DNA of 42,735 nucleotides, taken from positions 1 to 42,735 of the forward strand of contig JADLDR010000005.1 in assembly GCA_020846535.1 (NCBI GenBank). Direction: 5' to 3'. Source of the DNA: Armatimonadota bacterium (GTDB taxonomy: Bacteria; Armatimonadota; JADLDR01). The notes under the pieces are model-generated. The model was given only the letters and a program-made list of their open reading frames with translations. It was not told the DNA's origin and did not search any database. The translations under genes and the position numbers were made by a program. This document shows positions 9,041 to 18,261 of the stretch, piece after piece. The stretch's first letter is position 1. Each line of letters starts with the position of its first letter.

Positions 9041-9943
9041 ATGGATGATTCTGTGAAGACCCTCAAACTGTCCGCATGGCAGGGGCGGTGCGCCGATGGA
9101 GACCTGGAGGCCAACCTGGAGGCGGCTCTGGGGGCGGTCGAGGAGGCCGGGGCGAAAGGGGCCGATTTCCTCTGCCTGCCCGAATGTTTCCTGAGCGGCT
9201 ACGGCTCTCGCGCCCTGGTGGAAGCCGCCGCCCTGCGCCTGGACGATCCGCGGCTTCTCGGTCTGGCCCGAGCTGCGGCCTTGAAGGGGATCGTTCTCCT
9301 GGCGGGCCTGGCCGAAAGGCTCAGCACCGGGGAACTGGGGAACACCATGGCGGTCTTCGACGATGGACGGCTCCTCGGCCTCTACCGGAAAACCATGCTC
9401 ATCGAGAGCGACGCCGGGGAGATGGGCTTCTGCCGGGACTACGACCTGCCCGTTTTTCAGGCGAAGGGGATCACTTTCGGGTGCATCGTCTGCCACGATT
9501 CGTCGTTCGTCGAACCGGCGTCGGTGCTGGCCTACCGCGGCGCGCAGGTCATCTTCAGCCCGCACTACAATTATATCCCCGCCGCGTCCATGGATAGCCA
9601 CCGTATCACCGTCCGGAACAACCATGTCGGCCTGGCCGCCCTGCTGGGCATCTATGTGGTACGGGCCAACACGGTCGGCAGAGCGCGGCTCTCCGAACAG
9701 GCCCTCGGCTACGGCGACAGCGCCATCTTCGCCCCCAACGGCTCGCCCATCGCCGAGGCCGGCCTCTTCACCGAGAGATTAATCGTGGCGGAGATGGACG
9801 CCAGAAGCCGCCGCCGTCTGGCCTGGAAACATGACGAATTGCCGGAGCGCGTCCGCCGGCAGCTTGCCGACGAACTGGTGAATTACCGGAGGAGCGATCC
9901 CGCGCTCGCGCCGGCGGGGGAGGATCGCGGGGGGATGGTGTAA
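9041..9943 (+). CDS. Carbon-nitrogen hydrolase (nitrilase superfamily)
   Basis: A 300-residue cytoplasmic amidase-type enzyme hydrolysing a carbon-nitrogen bond of an unknown amide, carbamoyl or nitrile substrate. The catalytic triad can be placed: Glu48 in CLPECFLSGY, Lys117 in LYRKTML and Cys151 in IVCHDSSF. In the last motif the usual CYD/CND after the nucleophile is replaced by CHD. The length is typical for single-domain members (270-310). The start at ATG 9041 follows CCGGAGG. The neighbours pyrE and a Gfo/Idh/MocA dehydrogenase do not reveal the substrate; a link to pyrimidine or carbamoyl metabolism would be a guess. Confidence 0.88.
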   Translation: MDDSVKTLKLSAWQGRCADGDLEANLEAALGAVEEAGAKGADFLCLPECFLSGYGSRALVEAAALRLDDPRLLGLARAAALKGIVLLAGLAERLSTGELGNTMAVFDDGRLLGLYRKTMLIESDAGEMGFCRDYDLPVFQAKGITFGCIVCHDSSFVEPASVLAYRGAQVIFSPHYNYIPAASMDSHRITVRNNHVGLAALLGIYVVRANTVGRARLSEQALGYGDSAIFAPNGSPIAEAGLFTERLIVAEMDARSRRRLAWKHDELPERVRRQLADELVNYRRSDPALAPAGEDRGGMV

Positions 9944-10021
9944 GGGGAAGTAGGGAATGTATGGAGCGGATTCGAAACCCGCCCCTATACAACGGAACTC
10001 AGGATCCATCGGTTGGCAGGC

Positions 10022-11236
10022 TTATAAGACTTCGCCCCCGCGCCCCTGCTGGATCAAGGGGATATAAGTTTCCAGTTCCTCAAGAACCTTCGGATCCTGG
10101 AGGTTGATGACAGCGCCTCGCTCTGCCGACATGTAGCTCGCCATCACGAGGCGGACGATCTCCAGCCCGTATTTCCAGCCCAGGGAGGCGTTCTCTCCGG
10201 CCCGGTAGCCATTGAGGGCGTCCTGCCATTCGCCCACATAGCCGTAGAGGTCAGCCTCGTTGGGCTGGAGAACGAGCGCCCCCCGGCTGGACTGCGATTT
10301 CTCCAGGGCAAGTTCCGCATTGGCGGTTTCCGCCGCCGCATCGGAGATGAAGATGCCCGCCGGAGACTGGAGCGAATCGACGGTGTAACTGAAGCCCGGG
10401 CCGAAGGCTTCCATCAGGAGACGAAGCCCTGGGGCGTCGTACATCCAGGAATCGGTGAACTGTGCCGTCACCTTCTGACCTGTGTCAGGATTGGTGAAGT
10501 CGACTGTGCCGATGGCATAGTCCTCCGCCGGTGTTTTGTTGTAATCCACACCCCGCTCCAGCAGCTTGGCTTTCCAGGTACCCAGTCCCCACTTGAGCAG
10601 CTTCGTCTGGGCGCTGACCTGCGCGGGCCGGAGATAGGTCGGCGACTGCCCGGCCGGGGTCAGCATGAACCAGCCCACGGCGATAGAATGGCAGCCCATA
10701 TCGCACAGAACGCCGCCGCCCTGCCGGGTCGGATCCCAGAACCACGATTCGTGCGGCCCGCCGTGTTCCTCGGCGGAGCGGACCAGGTGGCAGGGGCCCA
10801 TAGCGTTCTCGCAGTTGACCAGTTGGCCCCGCGCTTTCAGCACGGATGGCATGAATATCTGATTCTCGAAATAGGCTGTTTTGAAGCCCGACTTGTCGGC
10901 GATATCGACCATCTTCCGGGCTTCGGTCACGTTCCGGGCCAGCGGTTTCTCGCAGATGACCATCTTGAGGTTCGAACTGTTGGCCGCGATCTCTTCCACG
11001 GTCTGAATGCGGGCGAAGTTGGGTATGAAAATCGCAATGGTATCTACTTCGCGAGACATATCGGCGATATTGGCGAAAACCTTCCCCTTTCCGAGATCTT
11101 CGCGGCGAATCCTGCCGGCAAGCTCCTCCGCGCCCTTAAGGGCTGTGACCCCTACCACTTCCACGCCCCGGACGCTTTTCAGAGCCGTCACATGGAAATT
11201 GGCGACAAATCCAGCGCCTACGATACCCAGTCTCAT
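10022..11236 (-). CDS. Gfo/Idh/MocA family NAD(P)-dependent oxidoreductase
   Basis: A 404-residue cytoplasmic dehydrogenase expected to oxidise or reduce a sugar, inositol or sugar-acid derivative with NAD(P). The N-terminal Rossmann motif is GIVGAGFVANFH (residues 4-15). The family's cofactor and substrate motif ICEKPLARN follows at roughly residues 93-103, and GGGVLCDMGCHSIAVG (about 173-190) is the C-terminal domain's catalytic segment, with the active His. The length is slightly above the usual 330-390. ATG 11236 has a GGGGGAA stretch upstream. It stands alone, convergent with the amidohydrolase. The substrate cannot be read from sequence. Confidence 0.92.
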   Translation of the reverse strand: MRLGIVGAGFVANFHVTALKSVRGVEVVGVTALKGAEELAGRIRREDLGKGKVFANIADMSREVDTIAIFIPNFARIQTVEEIAANSSNLKMVICEKPLARNVTEARKMVDIADKSGFKTAYFENQIFMPSVLKARGQLVNCENAMGPCHLVRSAEEHGGPHESWFWDPTRQGGGVLCDMGCHSIAVGWFMLTPAGQSPTYLRPAQVSAQTKLLKWGLGTWKAKLLERGVDYNKTPAEDYAIGTVDFTNPDTGQKVTAQFTDSWMYDAPGLRLLMEAFGPGFSYTVDSLQSPAGIFISDAAAETANAELALEKSQSSRGALVLQPNEADLYGYVGEWQDALNGYRAGENASLGWKYGLEIVRLVMASYMSAERGAVINLQDPKVLEELETYIPLIQQGRGGEVL

Positions 11237-11485
11237 TGCTTCGTTCCCCCTACGTTTTACGCTCGTCAGCGGTTGTTGACGATATTTCCGGCGATCCGGA
11301 CAGACAAACGGTCAGCCTGGCTCTAATGTTTCGAGGCGGAGGCGGCGGATTCCTTTTCGCCAGCAGAGAGTCTTCGCCTTCCTTCGCACCGCTTTGCCGC
11401 TGGAACTTTTATCCGCTCGCGCTGTATGAATATGATGAATACCCCTTCTCATCGAAAGAGACCGAAAGGAGGGATGCGGGATTCC

Positions 11486-12040
11486 ATGCGAATTCCCGCA
11501 AATGCGATGACTTTACAACGTAAAGGCTATCTGTTCGGCCTCCTGGCTATGATCATAATGGGGATTCCCTCGCTGGCCCAGGCGGAAGAGGTGCTGGTTT
11601 CGAAGGGAACGGAGATTCCTCTCAAATTCGCCTCCAGCGTCAGATCGAAGACCTCGAAGGTCGGGCAGAAGGTTTACTTCACGGTTTCCCAGGATGTCGT
11701 CCTGGGCAGCATTCTGATCGTCAAAAAGGGAACCCGTACCACCGGCACGATCCGGGCGATCAAACGGCCCGGCAAGTTCGGGAAGAGCGCCCGGGTGCAT
11801 ATCGACCTGGACGCCGTGGAAGCGGTTGACGGGACCCCGATCCCGCTCCAGAACATCACCCGCACCCACAAGCAGGGCGAAACCACGGCCACCGCGGGCG
11901 CGGCCAGCATCGGCGGGGCGCTTATCCTCGGCCCCGTCGGCGTCGTCAGCGGGCTTTTCGTCAAAGGCCGCGAGGTCGAAGCCAAACCCGGCAGGGCCTT
12001 GAACGTGGAGGTAGTCCGGGATACACGGGTGAATGGGTAA
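11486..12040 (+). CDS. Small secreted protein of unknown function
   Basis: About 184 residues with a hydrophobic N-terminal export signal (GYLFGLLAMIIMGIPSLAQA) followed by a mature part opening EEVLVSKGTEIPLKF. The repeated wording of variable beta strands (VGQKVYFTVSQDV, LIVKKGTRTTGTI, ARVHIDLDAVEAVDGTPIPL) and a glycine-rich hydrophobic segment GGALILGPVGVVSGLFVKG near the C-terminus resemble uncharacterised periplasmic or outer-membrane-associated beta proteins of Acidobacteria and Armatimonadota. This is recollection, not a match I can test. The start is uncertain: ATG 11486 lies 13 bases after AAAGGAGG; ATG 11474 and 11426 are in frame upstream. No catalytic motif is visible. Confidence 0.75.
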   Translation: MRIPANAMTLQRKGYLFGLLAMIIMGIPSLAQAEEVLVSKGTEIPLKFASSVRSKTSKVGQKVYFTVSQDVVLGSILIVKKGTRTTGTIRAIKRPGKFGKSARVHIDLDAVEAVDGTPIPLQNITRTHKQGETTATAGAASIGGALILGPVGVVSGLFVKGREVEAKPGRALNVEVVRDTRVNG

Positions 12041-12055
12041 CCCCTTCCCGTCATT

Positions 12056-12197
12056 GCGAGGAGCGCAAGCGGCAAAGCCATCTCCAGGCTTATCAATATG
12101 GGCGCAGAGGCAGACCCGCGTGTCTGGCCCGGTGGGCCGGACGCCTACACAGGCACGCCCCTACAAAGGCTATGGCCTCGGAGCTTGCGCTCCTCGC
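12056..12197. repeat. Palindromic repeat family A, copy 2
   Basis: Outer arms GCGAGGAGCGCAAGC (12056-12070) and its exact complement (12183-12197) enclose about 110 bases. The interior contains further wording of the family (GCCATCTCC) and a CACGCCCCTACAA stretch. The left arm is preceded by CGTCATT, the canonical start of the CATTGCGAGGAGCG repeat. The element fills the gap between the small secreted protein and the GH42 promoter. Confidence 0.7.
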
Positions 12198-12319
12198 AGA
12201 CAGCATCGATATGGCTCCACCCCAGCATACAAGTCAGCCCCTTGGATCCATTTTCATCTGTACTCATTCGCTCTGATCCGTGTCCATCTGTGGTAAAAAA
12301 ACATACCCCCTTTCCACCC

Positions 12320-12348
12320 TTGACTTGTCCGGCCTCCTGCGTTATAAT
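12320..12348 (+). promoter_or_regulatory. Sigma-70-type promoter of the GH42-like gene
   Basis: TTGACT (12320-12325), a 17-base spacer and TATAAT (12343-12348) form a near-consensus housekeeping promoter. The expected transcript starts about 22 bases before the ATG at 12377 and includes GAGGAGG as ribosome binding site. Between this and repeat copy 2 lies CTGATCCGTGTCCATCTGTGG, which resembles the arms of repeat family C. Confidence 0.8.
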
Positions 12349-12376
12349 CGAGCAGCGACGATTGCGAGGAGGCGAC

Positions 12377-14515
12377 ATGAATCCTGTTCATTATCTGCTC
12401 TTTTTCATCCTGATCGGCATGATGGGCGCGGCGCGGCCCTGTGAGGCTCAAAAAAAGGCCGGAGACTGGCCCGGGTGGAATCGCTATCAGGCCGTTCTGT
12501 GGTCCACCGGCGGCGTGCCGGAGAATGCGCCGTCGTGGTTCAAGCAGTTGAGGCAGGCTGGGATCACCGCCCAGGAGATGGACCGGGGAGGCGACCCTTC
12601 GCCTTTTTTGCAAAACGATTTCGGCTTTTATGTGGAAAACATCTACCGCATCGCCTTCCTGCACGGGGCGCGGCCCGCCTACGAGGCGGATTTCAAGGGC
12701 TATACGGAAACGAAAGACAAGAAATACCTGATCCGCAAGCCCTGCCTGCACGACCCGGCCTACTTGCCGGAAGCCCGAGAAACCATCCAGCGGTACATCC
12801 GCCAGCACAAAGATAGCAAGCCGCTCCTCTACGATATCGGGGATGAGATGTCCCTGGGGTCGTTCGCCTCCCCGATGGACTACTGCTTTTCCGAACATAC
12901 GCTCAGGGCCTTTCGCGGGTGGCTCCAGAAGGAATACGGCTCCCTGCGGGCCCTCAACCGCGAATGGGAGACGAGTTTCACCTCCTGGGACGCCGTAGAG
13001 CCGATGACCACCTATGAGATCAAGGAGCGGGAGAGCGGGGGCAGCGAAAACTACGCGCCCTGGGCCGACCACCGCACCTTCATGGAGATCGCCTTTGCGG
13101 AGGCGCTGGGCAAATTCCGGGACTATATCCATGAAATCGACCCCGATGTTCCCGCCGGGGCGGAAGGGCTTCAAATGCCCTCGGCCTGGGGCGGATTCGA
13201 TCTCTGGCGTCTCTCGAAGGTCTTCGACTGGATCGAGCCGTACGATATCGGCAATAGCCGCGAGATTTTTCGCTCTTTCATGCCGGACGGCCTGGTACTC
13301 TCGACACTCTTCGAGCCGGACGGGAAATCTGCCGGGAGGAGGCTCTGGCGGCTCCTCCTGACCGGCGACCGGGGAACCATCATCTGGGATGACGAAAGCT
13401 CCCGCTGCGTGGACAAGGATAAGGAGGGCTATCCCCTCACCCGGCGCGGCCAGGAGCTGGCTCCCGTCTTCGAGGAACTCAGGCGCATCGGCCCCACCCT
13501 TTTCGGCCTGAAGCTGAGGGATGACCGGATCGCGATTCACTACTCCCAGGCCAGCATCCACGCTCACTGGATGTTCGACTCCCGCGCGGACGGCAATTCC
13601 TGGCCCCGGCGCTTTTCCTCTTACGAGTCCGTCCACTCCGGGCTGGCACAGGTGCGCGACAGCTTCGTCCGCATCCTGGAAGACCTGGGCCTTCAATACA
13701 AGTTCGTCTCCTACGAGCAGATCGAGCAGGGCGCTCTGGTGAAAGAGAGCTACAAGGCCCTCCTCCTGCCGCAGTCGGTGGCCCTCTCCCCGCAGGAAGC
13801 CCGCCAGATCGAAGCCTTCGTCATGGCGGGCGGCACGGTTATCGCCGACTCCATGACCGCCACCATGGACGATCATTGCAAGCGCCTCCCGTCAGGGCAA
13901 CTGGACGCCCTTTTCGGCATCGAGCGAGCCGGAACGTCGAAGCCGGCGGGCAACCTCTCCTGGAAGGACCAGGATACGAGCCTGCCCGCCGCCGAAGCCT
14001 TAAGGCTGAAAGGCGGCAAAGCGAAAGTCGAGGCCGGTGGACAGCCCTGCGTCATCGAAAACCGCGCGGGGAAGGGAAGGGCCGTCTACCTCAATATCTC
14101 TATGGCCCGCTACGGCAAGCTGCGACTGGTCCCACCCAAAGGAGACCCCGCCCGCAGCCTCTTTGAGTCCGTTCTGGCCGCATCGGGCATCAAGGCTGCT
14201 GTGAGAGCATTCTCCCCGGCCACAGGCAAGCTGCTTCCGGGTGTCCGGGTCTGGCGCTACCAGGGCGAGAAGGCCGATTATATCGCCCTCATGCGGAATC
14301 CCGAGTTCCGCGCCTCCGAACTGGGAGCTATCGGTTACAGCGACAACGCTGCCTTCGAGACCGCAGAGGAGGTGCAGGTCGTCTTTCCCCGACAAACCGC
14401 TGTCCGCAACCTGCGAACCGGCCAGACTTACGCCAAAACCGACCGCCTCACCCTCCCCCTCGACCCCTGGAGTCCTCTCATCTTCGAGGTAGAGAAGGGA
14501 TCGGGAAGGCAATGA
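12377..14515 (+). CDS. Secreted GH42-like glycosidase (beta-galactosidase family A4 relative)
   Basis: A 712-residue exported enzyme related to GH42 beta-galactosidases. Residues 1-25 are a signal peptide ending CEA. The barrel spans about 30-400; YDIGDEMSL (about residues 152-160) holds the expected acid/base Glu, and LRAFRGWLQKEYGSLRALNREWET is the very typical GH42 helix. A class-I-glutamine-amidotransferase-like beta-galactosidase middle domain follows (about 430-610; QIEAFVMAGGTVIADSM), then a C-terminal beta domain ending WSPLIFEVE. The true start is ATG 12377, just after GAGGAGG; the frame is open upstream but that part overlaps the promoter. Substrate could be galactosides or another beta-linked sugar. 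The next gene is a membrane protein that might handle the products. Confidence 0.87.
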   Translation: MNPVHYLLFFILIGMMGAARPCEAQKKAGDWPGWNRYQAVLWSTGGVPENAPSWFKQLRQAGITAQEMDRGGDPSPFLQNDFGFYVENIYRIAFLHGARPAYEADFKGYTETKDKKYLIRKPCLHDPAYLPEARETIQRYIRQHKDSKPLLYDIGDEMSLGSFASPMDYCFSEHTLRAFRGWLQKEYGSLRALNREWETSFTSWDAVEPMTTYEIKERESGGSENYAPWADHRTFMEIAFAEALGKFRDYIHEIDPDVPAGAEGLQMPSAWGGFDLWRLSKVFDWIEPYDIGNSREIFRSFMPDGLVLSTLFEPDGKSAGRRLWRLLLTGDRGTIIWDDESSRCVDKDKEGYPLTRRGQELAPVFEELRRIGPTLFGLKLRDDRIAIHYSQASIHAHWMFDSRADGNSWPRRFSSYESVHSGLAQVRDSFVRILEDLGLQYKFVSYEQIEQGALVKESYKALLLPQSVALSPQEARQIEAFVMAGGTVIADSMTATMDDHCKRLPSGQLDALFGIERAGTSKPAGNLSWKDQDTSLPAAEALRLKGGKAKVEAGGQPCVIENRAGKGRAVYLNISMARYGKLRLVPPKGDPARSLFESVLAASGIKAAVRAFSPATGKLLPGVRVWRYQGEKADYIALMRNPEFRASELGAIGYSDNAAFETAEEVQVVFPRQTAVRNLRTGQTYAKTDRLTLPLDPWSPLIFEVEKGSGRQ

Positions 14516-14562
14516 TCGCTTCGTTCGACCGTAAGGGATAGTACCCCAAGGCGGTATCGTTA

Positions 14563-14682
14563 ATGCAGTCTGCGAGGGCGAAGCCCGAAGCCATCTTCAG
14601 GGTCATGCCCACGGGCAGAGCCTTCGCGTGCCTTTGTTACGCTGGAGATTGCTGCGGAGCTTGCGCTCCTCGCAGACTGCAT
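14563..14682. repeat. Palindromic repeat family A, copy 3
   Basis: Perfect 15-base inverted termini ATGCAGTCTGCGAGG (14563-14577) and complement (14668-14682). The interior shows a second nested inverted match around GCGAAG and the GGAGATTGC word shared with other copies. It lies in the gap between the GH42-like gene and the promoter of the membrane protein. Confidence 0.8.
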
Positions 14683-14847
14683 CGACAGGGCTGCTTACCT
14701 GTGTTAAGCTAGAGGTTGCCGCCAAGATTAAGATCCTCGACATGGCATCCCGGGATGATAGACGCATCAGGAAAGATCCTGTCAAAGCAGTGCCCATTCT
14801 CTCTTGTTCCTGTTCATCTGCATTCCCCATATGCAGCCTTCCCCCCG

Positions 14848-14877
14848 TTGACAAACCCCTGCCCGTCCGGTTACACT
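14848..14877 (+). promoter_or_regulatory. Sigma-70-type promoter for the DUF6785 gene, probably leaderless
   Basis: TTGACA (14848-14853), an 18-base spacer and TACACT (14872-14877). The ATG at 14886 begins only 8 bases after the -10 hexamer, so transcription should start at or next to the start codon. No Shine-Dalgarno sequence lies between them (bases AAATCGTT). This is the pattern expected for a leaderless mRNA. Confidence 0.65.
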
Positions 14878-14885
14878 AAATCGTT

Positions 14886-16865
14886 ATGGCAAAGCAATCC
14901 GAATCCATTCCTGCCGTTGCCGTCCCGGTGACGGAAGCGCCCGTTCGGGACATCAGGCGGCCCCGCCTCAACTGGCTGCGGGCGATTCTGCTGGGGCTGG
15001 TCCTGCAGGCCATAGTCATCATCTGGATCGCGAACACCGAAATCCCCGGAAAGGTTTTCATCAGTTCGTGGTCGATCATCATGCCCGCCGTCCTGCTCCT
15101 CCTTATGCTGATCCCCGTCAACGCCCTGGTCGCCCGGCGGCATCCTCAGCTTGCCCTCACCCGGAACGAGATGCTGGTCTCCTACATCATGATCGGGGTC
15201 TCTGCGGTGATCACCGGCTACTGCATGATCCAGGTATTGATCCCCGCCATGGGCGCGCCTTTCCATCACGCTACCCCGGAAAACCGGTGGGCCGACCTGC
15301 ATCGTATCATCCCTGCCTGGCTGACAATCCGGGACAGCGAGGCGCTGAAGGGCCTCTTCCGCGGGAACAGCCCGGTTCCCTGGTCGGTCTGGCTCCTTCC
15401 CCTGGGGGCCTGGCTCACCTTCATGATAGCCTTCTTCGGGGCCATGCTCTGCACCGGGCTGCTTCTCAGCCGCCAGTGGATCACCGCCGAACGCCTCTCC
15501 TTTCCCATCGTCTCCGTCCCCCTGGAGATGACCAGCGAGAGAGCCTCCCTCTTCAAGAACAAGTTGATGTGGATCGGCTTCTTTCTGCCGGTCTTCTTCG
15601 AAAGCCTCCTGGCCCTGAATTACTGGTTTCCCTGGATTCCGGCCATCGAAATGAAGCACCGCAGCTTCGATCATCTCTTCCCTAATCGCCCCTGGCAGGG
15701 CGGCATCACCCCGATTGTCTGGGGGTTCACCCCTTTTGTGGCCGGCTTCGCCTTCCTTGCGCCGGTGGATATCTCCTTCAGCGTCTGGTTTTTCTTCGTC
15801 CTCAGCAAAGCGTCGAAGGTCTTCGGAGTCTACATGGGCTGGGACGCCCCGACCGCAGGCAGCGCATCCCAGCGGTTCCCCTACCCGGTCGAGCAGTCCG
15901 TGGGAGCCTTCCTTGCGTTCGGCGGGTTCGCCCTCTGGCGCAGTTACCCGGCCCTCAAAAAAGCGATTCTCTCCGGCATCCGCCGCAATGGGGATTCACA
16001 GGACGAGGTGGGGATCAACCGCATCGCCGTTCTGGGGCTGGGCGTTTGCGCGGTCTATCTCATCGTCTTTCTCTATATAGCCGGGCTTTCGCCCCACTGG
16101 TCTGTCGGAATGATCGCCCTCTGCCTCCTGATCGCCATCGCCCTGGCCCGCATCCGGGCGGAAACCGGGACCGCCTGGGCCTTCGGCCCGTACCGCAACC
16201 CCAGCCAGATCCTGGTCAACAGCTTCGGAACCCAGGCGTTCTCCGCCCCTTCCCTGACCATGCTCGGGATGATCCAGTGGTTTTATATCGATCCCCGCTT
16301 CCTGCCAATGGCTCACCAGATGGAAGCCTTCAAAATGGGGGACTCCGTCCACATGAACCGGGGCAAGCTGGCCGCCGTCATCGCCCTGGCGACCGCAACC
16401 GGCATCATCCTGGGCTATTACGCCTGCCTGGCCGTTTCCTACAGGCTCGGCTGGGACAGCTCCAAAGTCTACGGCGCGGGGGTTTGGATCTCCACCTTGC
16501 AGCCCAATCAGGTCAAGGACTGGATGAACAATCCGGTCAAGCCCGATTGGATTGGCTTTCCCTGGATGGCGGGTGGTGCGATCTTCACCCTTGCCCTTCT
16601 CTGGGCCAGGCAGGCATTCATGTGGTGGCCCTTCCACCCGGTCGGCTATGTCCTGGCGGAAACCGGAACCTCCTACAGCTTCTGGTTTCACTATTTCGTC
16701 GCCTGGCTCTTCAAAATGCTCATCCTCCGCTACGGCGGCATGAAGCTCTACCTCAAAGTCCTCCCCTTCGTCGTCGGCGTCATCCTGGGGGACATTATCG
16801 CCCAAACCGTCTGGTCCGCCGGAGCCTGCCTGCTCGGTATCCCGGTTTATCAGTTCGTGTCGTAG
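14886..16865 (+). CDS. DUF6785/DUF6784-family polytopic membrane protein
   Basis: A 659-residue integral membrane protein of the DUF6785 (with C-terminal DUF6784) type, found in Armatimonadota, Planctomycetes and Lentisphaerae, and resembling oligopeptide-transporter-like proteins. Function is not established. About a dozen hydrophobic segments are visible, for example WLRAILLGLVLQAIVIIWIA, SIIMPAVLLLLMLIPVNALV, a hydrophobic stretch around residues 380-420, and a C-terminal one (LPFVVGVILGDIIAQTVW). The RRHPQLALTRNEML loop and GTAWAFGPYRNPSQ segment are hydrophilic. It follows the GH42-like gene with its own promoter, so it may import the products, but that is inference. ATG 14886 has no ribosome binding site. 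Confidence 0.82.
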   Translation: MAKQSESIPAVAVPVTEAPVRDIRRPRLNWLRAILLGLVLQAIVIIWIANTEIPGKVFISSWSIIMPAVLLLLMLIPVNALVARRHPQLALTRNEMLVSYIMIGVSAVITGYCMIQVLIPAMGAPFHHATPENRWADLHRIIPAWLTIRDSEALKGLFRGNSPVPWSVWLLPLGAWLTFMIAFFGAMLCTGLLLSRQWITAERLSFPIVSVPLEMTSERASLFKNKLMWIGFFLPVFFESLLALNYWFPWIPAIEMKHRSFDHLFPNRPWQGGITPIVWGFTPFVAGFAFLAPVDISFSVWFFFVLSKASKVFGVYMGWDAPTAGSASQRFPYPVEQSVGAFLAFGGFALWRSYPALKKAILSGIRRNGDSQDEVGINRIAVLGLGVCAVYLIVFLYIAGLSPHWSVGMIALCLLIAIALARIRAETGTAWAFGPYRNPSQILVNSFGTQAFSAPSLTMLGMIQWFYIDPRFLPMAHQMEAFKMGDSVHMNRGKLAAVIALATATGIILGYYACLAVSYRLGWDSSKVYGAGVWISTLQPNQVKDWMNNPVKPDWIGFPWMAGGAIFTLALLWARQAFMWWPFHPVGYVLAETGTSYSFWFHYFVAWLFKMLILRYGGMKLYLKVLPFVVGVILGDIIAQTVWSAGACLLGIPVYQFVS

Positions 16866-16901
16866 CGTTCAGACTTTGACTTGCTCCTGAAAATCGCCTG
16901 T

Positions 16902-17083
16902 CGATGCAATGTGCGAGGAGTGAGAGCGAGGCGGCAATTTGTAGGCGTGTAGTCATCGATGCAGCCTGTGAGGAGCGTTAGCGACACGGCAATCTCCAGT
17001 GTACCCAATGACAAAGGCGCTCCTCGTAGGCGTGACCCTGGAGATGGCTTCGTCGTTTGCCCTCCTCGCAGACTGCATCGATG
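16902..17083. repeat. Palindromic repeat family A, copy 4 (composite)
   Basis: A composite of at least two left halves (16902-16940 and 16955-16997, the latter reading ATCGATGCAGCCTGTGAGG) and one right half ending CCTCGCAGACTGCATCGAT (17064-17082). The inner GGCAATCTCC and GGAGATGGC words are inverted copies. It directly precedes the PTS operon and occupies most of its upstream region, leaving only about 28 bases before the EIIC start. Confidence 0.75.
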
Positions 17084-17111
17084 CTCTCTTCCAAAGGCGG
17101 TGCATAACTCC

Positions 17112-18242
17112 ATGCGCTTCGATATCATGGGCGTCCTGCAAAAAATAGGCCGCTCCCTGATGATGCCGATTGCGGTTCTCCCGGCAGCCGCGCTCTTGCT
17201 GCGCTTCGGAGCCGGCGACATGCTGGCCCTGCCTGTAATGGAGAAGGCCGGGGATGCGGTCTTCGCGAACCTCCCCCTCATCTTCGCTATCGGCGTGGCG
17301 ATTGGTTTCACCACGGAATCCGGGGTGGCGGGGCTGGCTGCGGTCGTCGGCTATCTGGTGCTGACCGCCACCACCCGACAGATGAACGACCAGATCGATA
17401 TGGGCGTTTTGGCCGGAATCATCGTCGGCCTGGTGGCAGCCGCCATGTACGAGCGATACCGCTCCGTCCGCCTGCCCAAAGCGCTGGGCTTCTTCGGGGG
17501 CAGGCGGTTCGTTCCCCTCGTCACCGCCCTGGCCTGCTTCGCCCTGGGCCTTTTCTTCGGGGCCGTCTGGCCGCCCATCCAGGAGGGCATGAACAGCGCT
17601 GGAAACTGGCTTCTCGGGGCGGGGGCAGTCGGCGTGGCTCTCTACGGCTTCCTGAACCGCCTCCTCATCCCCATAGGGTTGCATCATATCCTGAATAATC
17701 TCATCTGGCTCGTTTTCGGCACCTTCCAGACCCCCGGCGGCCCGGTACATGGGGAACTCAAGCGTTTCATCGCCGGCGACCCGAATGCGGGCTTCTTCAT
17801 GGCGGGCTTCTATCCGATCATGATGTTCGGCCTCCCCGCTGCTTGCCTGGCGATGTATCATGAAGCCAAACCTTCTCAGAAGAAGTTGGCCGGGGGCATC
17901 CTCTTCAGCTCCGCGCTCGCCAGCCTCATCACCGGCATCACGGAGCCGATAGAATTTACCTTCATGTTCCTGGCTCCTGCTCTCTACGGCGTCCACGCGC
18001 TCCTGACCGGCTCGGCCCTCGCGGTCTGTTGGATTCTGGGCGTCCGCCACGGCTTCAGCTTTTCCGCTGGAGCCATCGATTACCTGCTCTTCTGGAAGCT
18101 CGCCGACAAACCGGCCCTGATTGTCCCTCTCGGTCTGGCCTACGGCTTGATTTATTATCTGCTCTTTCGTATCATTATCAGAAAGTTCGACCTGCCCACC
18201 CCCGGACGAACGGAGGAGGAAGGGGACGGGGGCAGGGAATAA
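17112..18242 (+). CDS. PTS system EIIC component, N-acetylglucosamine/glucose type
   Basis: A 376-residue membrane permease domain that transports and helps phosphorylate a hexose, with EIIB as donor. It starts MRFDIMGVLQKIGRSLMMPIAVLPAAALLLRFG, the typical opening of the Glc/GlcNAc family. About ten membrane segments follow. GITEPIEFTFMFLAP and AGFYPIMMFGLPAACLAMYH are the family's conserved periplasm-facing and substrate-proximal motifs. The wording matches NagE-type GlcNAc permeases better than PtsG-type glucose permeases, though specificity is inference. An in-frame ATG at 16959 is inside the repeat; ATG 17112 is preferred because protein similarity starts there and AAAGGCGG precedes it. 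It opens a five-gene operon. Confidence 0.9.
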   Translation: MRFDIMGVLQKIGRSLMMPIAVLPAAALLLRFGAGDMLALPVMEKAGDAVFANLPLIFAIGVAIGFTTESGVAGLAAVVGYLVLTATTRQMNDQIDMGVLAGIIVGLVAAAMYERYRSVRLPKALGFFGGRRFVPLVTALACFALGLFFGAVWPPIQEGMNSAGNWLLGAGAVGVALYGFLNRLLIPIGLHHILNNLIWLVFGTFQTPGGPVHGELKRFIAGDPNAGFFMAGFYPIMMFGLPAACLAMYHEAKPSQKKLAGGILFSSALASLITGITEPIEFTFMFLAPALYGVHALLTGSALAVCWILGVRHGFSFSAGAIDYLLFWKLADKPALIVPLGLAYGLIYYLLFRIIIRKFDLPTPGRTEEEGDGGRE

Positions 18243-18261
18243 AGCACCGCAAGGAGACTTT

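Noticed and set aside
9960-10000. GAAACCCGCCCCTATAC as part of a further dispersed repeat
   Set aside because: Only one short occurrence; not enough to define a repeat in this window.
12254-13876. 540-codon minus-strand frame opposite the GH42-like gene
   Set aside because: Antisense to an enzyme with clear GH42 motifs; the low-information composition has no recognisable domain.
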